Assembly (NCBI GenBank): GCA_013365325.1
Contig: JABVXV010000059.1
Span: forward strand, 62,001 to 126,000
Direction: 5' to 3'
DNA from: Dipetalonema caudispina
Taxonomy: Eukaryota > Nematoda > Chromadorea > Rhabditida > Onchocercidae
DNA length: 64,000 bases
Positions 1 to 12,000 of this stretch are shown here, one piece after another; the first letter of the stretch is position 1, and every line of letters begins with the position of its first letter. A program made the translations under genes and the position numbers. A model generated the notes under the pieces. It worked only from the letters and a program-made list of their open reading frames with translations, had not been told where the DNA came from and made no database searches.

Positions 1-3000
1 AACCACCACAAAGTACCTGGCAATGTAACGATATACAAGTGGAACTTGAGGTAATGGAACCTCAAGGTATTGCACCGATACTTCTGAGTGGATTTCAAAC
101 ATTTCATGTGCTAGATTCGGAGGCAAATCAGCAATGGTCTGTTCGAATCCGTACAAAGAATTCAGCTGGTACATCAGCATGGTCGCAGATTGCTTCTGTT
201 CGTACACCACCTATCGGTGAACTGATTATTGGACCAGGAGTTAGTTATCGACAAGGAATCCCGGTACTCACATGGACAAGCAAAGAACGAGTAGATGATC
301 TAATTCGACATTATCAAATTGAATATCGAACATCAATTGATACAACTTGGCAAAGAATTCCCGAGCAAGTATGATACTGTGTATATCTTTTAATGTTTAA
401 ATTTTTTTTTTCTCTCTCAAAAAAAATTTTTTTTCGCTCCAAATTTCGAATTTCTCAGTAATGCGCTATTATTCAGGTGCCATACACAGGTTGGCAACGA
501 CCTTACAGTATCGATCTTAGTATGCTACCTGCTGGTCACAATTATCAGATTCGAATTCATGCGATAGATGCTAACAATGGTATTGCTTATACATCATCAG
601 CGGTTAACGTTCAAACACAGATCAAATGTTCAGTGCCACGTCGTGCACCATCCGATGTACAAGCTACTTCACTTGGACCTACACAGATCCGTGTATCCTG
701 GAAGGTTAATTTTGAAATGTAACAAATTTGAAATATCTATGCAATAATTAAACAATTAAATCCAGAAAGATTTTACAAAAATTTATATCTGAAATTATTT
801 TTTAATTTGATATATAAATTATTGAAAACAGCATATAATTCAATTTGTCCACTACTATCAATCATTTTTCAATCTTTTTCGAATCCATTATTGATTCCAC
901 AATACAATTTATTATTTTTACTATTGAAATAATTGTTAGATATTAAAATGGTACGATTTTACGGTAGTAATAGTTATATTTCAGGCATTGCATGAATCAG
1001 AATGGAATTGTAATCGATTATGGTATGTTGTAAAATATAGCACTCCACACAATCAAGGTTTCAAAAATTTGACACTTGGTGAAAATCATGTAATTTTCGA
1101 TTCGGAACCATTTACGCAATGGACATTTGAGGTACAAGCTGCTAATCCAGCAGGTGAAACGCAATGGTCACGTCCAGTTACCGTACAAACAGAAGGAACT
1201 GGTACAATTTTATGAGATTAATTTTATGGAAGTTTAAATTCCAAAAAAAAAAAAAAAAAATTCAAGTATTTTGCTGGAAAATATTAAGATGAAAAGTGCT
1301 ATCGAAATTACTTTTCTCCTCCAAATTTAGGTTATTTGAGGGAGTATTTTAAATATTATATTACATGAACTAACTTATGTTCTTTGATTTTTTTTTTTTT
1401 TTTTATAGCACCTGGTCCAGTTTCGGATTTACGAATTTATCCACAATCATCGAATACACTTCAACTTTCCTGGAGGCAACCACAAAATCCCAATGGACAA
1501 ATTACAGGTTACGAAGTGACCTATCAACTTTTGTCAAAGTAAGTTTACTTAAATATCACAAAAAAAAAAAAAAAAAAACTGGAAAATCTGTAAATATATG
1601 TTCATATCAGCAAGAATCCATCACAAACTATTTTTTATGTACTACAAATAGAATTGTTAGAATTATTTCAGAGGTATGTGCGATCAAGTGACAGAACGAC
1701 CTATAACAGTTAGCAGTGATAAGTCTTCATTGATCCTTCGAGGTTTACTACCACATTCAAAATATCTTATCTCTGTTGCTGCAAAAACAAATATCGCTGG
1801 TAAAACTCTTCATTCTTATTTTGATCTTAATTAAATAATCATCAATTTCTTGAAATTCACCTGAGTAATTGGATAGATTGTTTTATGATTCTTTATGATA
1901 TAAGTATTAAATCGCTTTGCTATCATTTAGCACTTGTCGAGGTTCTTTGAACAACTTTTGAAATGAATTAATAACAAATCATTTTCAATTTCAATTAGAA
2001 GAATGATTTGTTGTGATCTCATTATTTTCAATACTTGCAAAAAAAAAAAAAAAAAAAAAAAGTTGATTGGATGAGAAAGCATTTATCAATCCGAATTGGC
2101 ACTTATTGTATGAAAATTTAAATTTTAAATACTATTTTAGGTGAACGTGTAAGTCGAGAAGTGCAAACTGAAGAAGCTGCACCAAGTGGTGCTCCAATTT
2201 ATATTCGTGTAACAAATGTATTACCTACTGAAGTAGCCGTAGTTTGGCAAGCACCTGCATGTTTACAAACAAATGGTGAAATAACAGAATATGAATACGA
2301 AGTAATACCTTTGGAACGGCGTGATTATGGAACTGATGGTACAATTAAGCAGATTGTCAGAGGTACCAGAAGCAAAATCATTGGTCTTTTTCCGTATACG
2401 AAATATTCGATACGGATACGAGCATATACACGAAAAGGACCAGGACCATGGTCGGAATCGGTTCAATTCCAAACTGCTGCTGCACCTGAAGTATGTTTAA
2501 TCGAAGCGGATAGTATAATAAATTCATGAACTAGTAAACTGTTAGATATAAAATTTTCGATAATGAAATTAATTTCTTGTTTTTCAGATTTCAGCACCAC
2601 CAATGGTACGAATTCTAAGTACTGGATCGGATAATGCAGATTTAGTTTGGCAAGAGCCTTATCCATCATCCGGTTTAATTGATAAGTACAAATGTAAGTA
2701 TGCAATAGCGGGTACCAAACAATACCAAGAACGCCAATTTCCCTCACATAATCCATGTGGTGAGGAAGTCATTCGTATGCAGCAATTACCACCGACACCA
2801 ACCGGGGCAAAATTACATTGTGGTAGAATTGATGGCTTGCAACCCGAGAGGCAATACACCTTCATGGTTTGAATTTTGAAATATTTAAATCGTTTAAAAA
2901 AAAAAAAATTGCTGGTTAATGGATAGCTTTTTTCTGACATAAAAATTGCATAATTTTATGATGAACTGATATAATGATTATGTTACAGATGTCAGCTGGT

Positions 3001-6000
3001 GATCGAAGTGGTAGTTGGTCTCCGTGGAGTGAGCCTCAAGTTGGTCATATTAGTGAAGGTCCTGTTCAGGTTATTTCATTGAACAAATTAGCTGGAGGAG
3101 CAAATAGTATCTTAATTGGATGGAATGTACGCCCCACTGATACTGCACGTGTTGTCGGTTATCGAATTCATGTAACACCGGTGCTACAGCGTGGTGCTAA
3201 ACCGATATCATTTACGGTTGATCGATCTACGCTACAGTATAATATCGATAATTTATCACCTAAAACGCGTTACAATATAACTGTGGACGCTACTACCGAT
3301 GGTATTCATTATCATCCAGGTACAGCGATCGAAGTAAATACCGATTCAGCACCATTGAGTGGTTTAACGGTTGCTCCGCGAGTAATTGAAGAGCAAGCAA
3401 CATCGGTAACTTTGGAATGGAATGCACCAGATGGTGATGTAGGCGGATTCGTAATCGAATATTGTCTTGGTGATGGTGTTTGGCAGCAATATGGTCGACG
3501 AATTCCAGCATATCCTGGACGCCGTGTTTATACAGCTCAGGTTGATCAGGTATCAGATTTTCATATATTTTCATTAATTTTCAAATTTATTGACAACTTA
3601 AGAGCGTTACATCAAAGTATTGATCACTTTTAGATTTTTTGAAATGACATCTGGACTTATCAAGTATTATTCGTAAATTACAAATTAAGTCGAAATGAAT
3701 CCCCTTACAAAAAAAAAAAAAAGAAAAAAAACATCAGAAAATTCTTTCATTCTTTGCAATTTTTTCATTTTAGCTTCCAACAAACAGCGTAGTGGATCTT
3801 CGAGTACGTGTTGTATCATCGCAAAATGAACAATCCGCTCCAAGTCCAGAAGTTCGAGCTCGTACTCGATGTTCAGCACCACCGGCACCACCACAGGCTA
3901 TTCGTTTGGATGCTCCATCCACCAATGAAGTTCGAGTTTCATGGGCTCAGCCGGCCAAAAATACATGGCAATGTGATCAGCTAAACTATGATCTTGCTTA
4001 TCGGACAGGCGAGCAAAAAGAACATATTGTACCAGTACCGGGTGATCAGACTGATTATACTTTTCCTTCGGAAGCCAATACTCGTTGGGCTGTTAAGTTA
4101 AGATGCACTAATCAGGTAGGATCAAGTCCATGGAGCTCAGAACAGGTGATAACTACTCGGCAAGGAACGCCAGGTCCGGTTCGAGATTTACGTTTACGTG
4201 CTAAAGGCCCTAACGAGGTACATGTTCAATGGCTTGCACCATTAGTGCAACGTGGTACCATTGTTGGCTATGATATTAGCTATCGGTTGAAACATCGACT
4301 AGCTTGTCCAGACGAGGAACCACGTGACGTCAGTCGTGATTTTGTGACTGTCTATAATCACAAAGATTTAGAATATACATTAACCGGATTGCTACCTTTT
4401 TCTTTGTATGAAGTACGAGTACGTGCACGTACCACGGAATTAGGACCAGAAGTATCGAAAGAAATTGCAACAGAGCAGCAACCTCCAAGTGCACCACCGT
4501 TGAATCTACAACTAAGCTATGCTTTGGAACGTTCCATCAGTTTCCAATGGGAACAAGTGGAATGTTCACAACGTCATGGACATATCGTAAACTATGAGTA
4601 TGAGATACAGGGGCAAGATGATTGGGCAAAGTTGGAACGTCAAATTGCGAATACAACAAATACGAAGATAAATATCGAAGGTTTGACACCGTTCACAAAG
4701 TATATAATGCGTGTGAAAGCTTACAACAGTGTTGGTGGTGGTCCAAATACGGAGAATCTGGATGCAATGACAGCTAAAGCAGATGCACCATTACCACCAC
4801 AAGATTTGGTAGTTGCTCAAGAAGGTTTTGATTACTTCATGATTTCCTGGTTACCACCTTATCCACCATATGGACCGCATGATAAATATAAGATTCGATA
4901 TCAACTACTGAATGAAAGTCGTTGGATGGAGATCGAGAAAGGTACCAAAGATCGGTTATTGGAATGTCCAGCTGAAAGTCCTCGGCATTGTTTCAATGTT
5001 ACAAATTTGGAAAGTGGACGCCAATTCCGAGTTCAGGTTGCAGCTCACATCATTGGTGGTTCTTATGGTCCTTGGAGTACGGTGACTATCGCCAACACGT
5101 TACAAACTTTACCTGATGCCCCACGTGCTATAGAATTGGTTAAGAAAACTGATCATTCACTTCATATTCGTTGGATTCCACCGCCTGATCCTTTGAGACA
5201 AATAACACAGTACAAAGTGGGAATCGTTTCGTTAGATGATCCGCGTGATCAACTGAAAACTTTTCTCATAGACCATCCAACATTGCAGCATGTTTTGGAT
5301 AATCTGCAACCAGAAACTTCCTATAACATCAGTATTTCGGCTGGTACCAAACGTGGTTTCGGTCCTCTTTCTTGGACACGTTATTCCACGGATCCGTTCA
5401 AAGTACCACCGGTAGCAAATGCACCACAGGTTACAGCTGATGGAGCCGATGCATTGAATGTCCAATGGAATGGGATTTTGGATACGAAGAATCAAGTCCG
5501 TGGATACATCATAGAATTTCGTTCCAGCGATAATCCAACATTTACGGAATATGATGGAATTATTGAACACGACATGAGTCGACGTAATTACCAACAACGC
5601 TTAACCTTACTGGATGCTGATACTCTATATTTCGTTCGTATCAAAGTTGTAGATCAGAAGCAACGAGTTAGCGAAGCAAGTCCAGAAGGAAGTGCACGGA
5701 CTGGTTGTGCATGTAAGTTTCTTACACCGATTAAAATACATTTTAAAATTTTTAGAATTTTGCGACAAAGTCCAGCAGTTTACTGTTTTCAAAAAAAAAA
5801 AAAAACCTTCCTTATTTCAAAAATGATATCTCTATTCAATTTCGATCAAGTCGATTTCTGGTCTTTTCTTGAAAACAAGTAATTGATTTACTATTTTTTC
5901 AGTACCACTTGCACCACCGTCGAATGTGAATGCTTTTGCACCATCACCTTATCAGGTGCAAATCAGTTGGCAACCACCTAGTCAATCCTCTTGGCAATGT

Positions 6001-9000
6001 TCAAACATCAAATATAGACTGGAATACACCAATGGTTCTTCCTCACCGCAGGAAATTGACATACCCAGGTCAGACAGTTATGACAAGTAATTTTGAAGTT
6101 TTGAAATTTATAATTTATTTTAAGGCTTAGACATATAAATGAGAATTATGGCTAATAAAGTGAATAGGACAATAATTTTTGTGATTTAATTGCAAAATTA
6201 AATGGTAAAATATAAGAACTATCATCCTCACTGTTATTCAGTATAAAATTGCTCCCATCTGATTCTTCCACCAAATTTGATGAAAACATCACATCAATAT
6301 ATTAGATTAAATCAAGCATAATTTATTCTAACATTACTTATTAATTTCAGTGGTATAACTGATCGAGTGTTAGATGCTTCACCGAATACATTGTGGCGAA
6401 TGCGAGTCCGTGTTGAAAATGAAGCTGGTGCTTCAGATTGGAGCAAAGAAGTATCCATCACAACCGCTGAAGGTAACATAGTAGCATAAGATAAAAGTAA
6501 CCCATTAGTCAGTATCACATTACAAACCTGTAACAATGATATTTAATATTAGATTAAAAGATGATCATAATTTTCAATGATCAATAGTTACTTAGCGATT
6601 ACTAATAGAGCTTAAAGTAATCGCTAAGTAACCATTGATCATTGAAAATTATGAAATTATCTATTACAATCATTATAATTCGATCACAATTATGTTCAGA
6701 TATTATTAATAGACTATAAAAGTTGACAAGTTAGTTAATTTTGAAATTTGAATTGATTCCAATTATTCTAATGTAACAAATGATTGGTAGTTCTTCAGTA
6801 TATCAATATCTTTTATCGCTAAGAATCATTATAGATTGTTTAATGGTATTGTAAAGACTTATTTGTTTGTCGAAGTTAGTTCATTGTAGGCGCACCAAGT
6901 GCAGTAGAAGATCTTGATGGTCAACCATATGGATCGGAAGCTGCATCAATAACATGGCGAGCACCTTCTCAACCTAATGGACAAATTACTGGTTATACTT
7001 TGATATATAAGCTCAAATCTCGCGGTGAATGTGGCCCACGTTCTTCACAACCCATTACTCGAAATACTAAAGATGAAGGAATCACTCTGGAAGGATTATT
7101 ACCTGATTCCACCTATGAAGTATATGTAACAGCACATACCTCTGAACCTGGACCTCAATCAAACATTATCACTGTTACAACTGATGAAGCTCGTAAGTTC
7201 ATTTTTTTTTTTCTTCATTGTTGAAATATGAATTTTAATGAAATTCATAGACTACATGAAATTTTTGAATTTAATCAATCAAAATAAGATATGATCAATT
7301 TATGATAGTAACATTATCTTTCGTTTAACATACTTTGCAAACTTATCCTATCCGACATTGATTAAAAATGTTTTTCTTCTGTAATATCAAAAATTAGTGA
7401 ATATGTTTGAGTTTGAAATCGAGAAAAATCTTCCACCTTTATAATTTCGAATTTCAAGATTTTAGTGTTAAAATGTTTAAGTCGTCAAATTTTTTGAGAA
7501 AAAGGAATCAACTTTAGAGACCCTATAATATCTGAGCTTAGCATTTCATTTGCGAGTAATCAGTAATGAAATAGGGGAAAGGTAATTTTAAGTTAAAGAT
7601 TTGAAGATATCGTAAATGCGGTATCACGTGTTTTCAACTTTCTTAAAATATTCCGGAAGTGTGACCCGGTAACAACCGGTAAGTAGATTACAGTTCCAGT
7701 TATATTTAATCTTTCTTCATTGTAATTAGATTAGGTAATTCAGAAAAATCTTTCTTCGCATCTTTTGCTTCCTCCATTGTCTTATTTGTATTCTTTCTCT
7801 CATTTTCCTTGTTTGTTTTTGTCTTTTCCAACAACTCTATTAATTTTAGATATCGATGATAAACATATTACTCTTTAATGTGGTGTTTTTCTCAAAATTT
7901 TAGTAAATTTAATTTGCAGTTCCCACCGGAGCTCCGTTAAATCCACGTGTAAGTTCGATAACACAAACACGCAGTGATTTCTTATGGAATGAACCGGATT
8001 GCGAGCTTCGTAATGGCAAAATAACAGGTTACGAATGGCAACTAGAAAGTCTGGATCCATGGGGTGAAAGTAAAACTGGTCAAAGTGCTACACGGCGAAT
8101 ATCCTTCGATGATTTGATACCTTATACTCAGTATCAGGTGCGAGTTTCGGCGGAGAATTCTGCTGGACAAGGACCATGGTCGGAATGGGTCTCATTCCGG
8201 ACGCAACCTGGCGGTAGGTTGGTACTTCATTTAGGCTAGGTTGTTTTCAAAGGATAATTTGCCAAGGTTTTATTCAAATAAATCGAAATTTAAAAGGCGA
8301 AAAAGACTTGAAGAATATAAATCTCAATTTGATGCAGTGGCAGAGATCATCGAATACAATTGGTGAATAAAAACAAATTAATATACAATTATTTATTTTA
8401 GCACCACCGGCACCAACAGATTTAACCGAAGAACAATCATTCCCTCATGCCATCGAGATTTCATTCCTGCCACCATTACCACCTCACGGTATTATCAACG
8501 AATACCGAGTAAGACATACACCATCTGGTCAGGCAAGTAATTTCCTTAAATTCGATATATCTTTTTCAAACATACTTAGTTTCAAGTTCAAATTCAACTT
8601 TTGTAAACTTTATTTGTTAGTACTTGTTATTTTGTCTAGACATAATCCAGATTCCAGCTTGATTTAGGTTTTGTTCAGAGTAGGTAATAATGAGTAAATA
8701 TAAATTCATAAGTATGAATGCATAAAAGTTGCTGGTGGAAAAACTTAATATATCATTTCCACTAATTATAAATAAGAAAATAATTGCTATAATGAAGTAA
8801 CAATAAATGGAACAAACATAAAACTGGAATTCAATATTGTTTAAATTCAAAAAATATTTTTCTACAGATGAATTATAAAGAAGTTCGTGTACTTGGAAAT
8901 CGATTGCAATGCTCAGATGCATCGAAACGTGATCGTTTATGTTATCGAGTTGTGGATTTGGAACCGGAACAGGAATATGAAATTCAAGCATCAGCTCATA

Positions 9001-12000
9001 CCGAAGGTGGTGCTTGGAGTGATTGGAGTGAATCGTTAAGTGCTCGGACACATGAACAGAGTAAGTTGATAGCATAAAAAAAAATAAATTTTAAGTAAAT
9101 AAAAAACGAATTAGCGAAAAAAAAAATAAGAAGAATGTAAAACAAAGTAAATACTGTTCAGATATACCGGTATTAGAACGTGAGTTGGAAGTAGTGGACA
9201 GTAAACCGAACAGTATAACATTACGATGGCAAGGTTTAGATGCTGATCAGGTAACTTTTTTTTTTTATTAATTTAAATTTATCTGCTTATTTATGCCTAG
9301 TTTAGTCCAATTATTGAATGTTTTATACTCTTAATTAATGATCAGAATTCATTACCATTAAAATAAGTAATATCTTTCGTTTTTTTTTTTCAACGTGAAC
9401 TGAAATTGAAGTATATGTTTTAGTCAAAACATGTTGTCGGTTATATTCTGGAATATAAATCGGAAAGTGATGATTGGAAAGAATATGATGGTATCACAAA
9501 ACATCGTAGTCGTCAGAATGATTACCGTATCCAGGTTAAAGATTTGGAACCTTCGACGGAGTATTTCTTCCGGTTGAAAGTTGTTGGTAAAAATGAAAAG
9601 CGTGGTTCATCAGGACCGGAGTTAAGAGCGATGACAAAGTGTGGACGTCAGTATTATTTTTTTTTTTGTTCCAGCCTATTTGTCATTTTTTATTTTTTCG
9701 TTTCATTTCGATTCAATTTAAACTACCGCTTTTCCTCCCATGATTATTTCAAGTTTTCACAATTTAGGACCTGAAGAGCCACCATCCGATCTACAATTGA
9801 CATCCGATTTCGAAAATGTCAAACTCACCTGGTCGAATCCGGACAAAGATTCTTGGGCATGTGATAATGTCGAATATGTGATTGATTTCGTCAATACTAC
9901 TTCACGTGGTATAATGACGGTACCGGCGGATGCACCGACCAAACTCATGTTACCATCTCTCCCGGGTACCAAATGGGAAATTCGCATGCGCACACAAACA
10001 ATTGAGGAAGGTCAAAAGTCATCGTACAGTCCATGGAGTGATCGTGTAACTTTGGTAACCCAAGCTCTTCCTGGAGAATTGTTCCTAACAGTTGAACCAA
10101 AGACACCTACTTCAGCAATGGTTATTTGGGATCTAGCCGATCAGGATCGGAAATGGAATTACGGTGTAGATGTTACTTACCAACTGAAGCAATTGGGTGG
10201 TTGCGCAGAATCACGAAGCGGTAGCCATGAACCGGTGACGAACTATAATGTGCAAGATAAGCAAATTTTACTTCATGATCTAATACCTGGTTCTGAGTAT
10301 GAAGTGGTGGTTACACCGCGACGTCCACCAACTCTACGATCTTCCATCACAACACCGAAAACAATACGCCGCTTCAGGACCAAAGCTACCTTTCCGTCTG
10401 GTCCACCACGTAATCTACGTAGTGAAGGACGTCGGGATACTGAAATTTTCTTCAAATGGGAGCCACCAGTATGCGAGGAACAAAATGGTAAAATAACACA
10501 ATATGAATATGAGGTAACAGGTGTTGAAGAATGGAATGATATGAAACGTGAAGGTGTAACACCACGTACCAATGCTGCAGTAGATCAAATGAATCCTGGT
10601 TCTACGTATAACGTACGTGTGCGTGCATATACTAGTGAAGGACCTGGACCATGGTCAGAACCAATTCAGATTTCCACTACTGGCACCGAGCTAGGACCAC
10701 CTCGAGAGCTTACTGCAGTGCATACAAAGCCCAAATTAATTCAATTAACTTGGCTTCCACCGTATCCGGAGCGAGCACCAGTGCTCATCTATAAAGTTAG
10801 GTACAGTCCACGTGCCGATGATTCTAATCCAGTTGAGATGGAGCTTTCCGGCGATCAGTTGAGCTGTACTGGATACAAAAGTCCCCTAATTACCAGTGAT
10901 AGCATATGTGCAACAGTGAGGTCACTGCAACCTGATACGACTTACCGCTTTGCTGTTCAGGTTTGTGAAGTACACTCTTTCTTGCAAAATTTCGATCTTC
11001 TTAAGAATAAATTGTACATTTTCATTCATCTATGAAAAAACTCTTCAACTGAAATCTTAGTTTTTCATAATGAAATTTCTTTTGAAAATTTGAATGTTTT
11101 AATAAGATTCGAAATAAATTCGAATCTTGTCTTAAATTTTTAGATTATAAAGTTTATCATTTATTTTATTTCATATTATTATTTCATTCTTAAGCCTCTT
11201 TTTTACATTCTCTATCTCCAAATTGAGTAAGAATTAATAATCTGCTACGAATTTTCAGGCTCAATCACCCACTGGTAATTGGGGTGAATGGTCACCAGCC
11301 TACTTTGCAACCACACGTTCTACTGAGGATACACCGATACCTGGAAAGCTACGGTTAGTGTCTGCAGGACACGATAATCTTCGTGTGAATTGGACTGCAC
11401 CACCAGCTGTTAAAAATGTTGTGGATCAATATTTGGTACATTTTTTCTTTATGTAAATTTTGACAACCTTGTTTGAAATATTCATTGAATATTCAAAAAC
11501 TTTTAAAATTTAATCTCTGTTCTTTAAATGCAAAATATGAGTTAGTTTTATAAATTTTAGGTTAGCATATCGTTAGCTAGCTCTTTCGATAAACATCCAA
11601 AGCAGTTTACTGTACGTGGTGAACAAAATGATTATCATTTCCGTGGCTTAGAACCAGCAACACATTATAATATCACAGTACAAGGTTTAGCAGAAGGCAA
11701 ACGAATGTGGTTCATTACGGAAGTTTTTTCAACCACTGATTATGGTATTTACTACGCTAATAATTAATTTTATAACATTTCCGGTTTTGATCCCATTGGC
11801 ATAGATATTGCTTTCAATCGTTTTTGATATTTTTATGAAGTAATTTTAAATTTGTTGTAAAAAAAATTGAAGCTTTCATCCTTGACTATTTTTTGATATC
11901 ATAAATTTTAGTTATTCGTATTTTAGGAAGTGGTTTGCTTTCTTGGTTACCGCCGCCAACAGATTTGAAATTACTGGAAAAATCAGATCGATTTATGCAT

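Noticed and set aside
138..150. gttcgaatcc-like string resembling a tRNA T-loop
   Set aside because: It lies in a coding exon of the FnIII array and no cloverleaf can be drawn around it.
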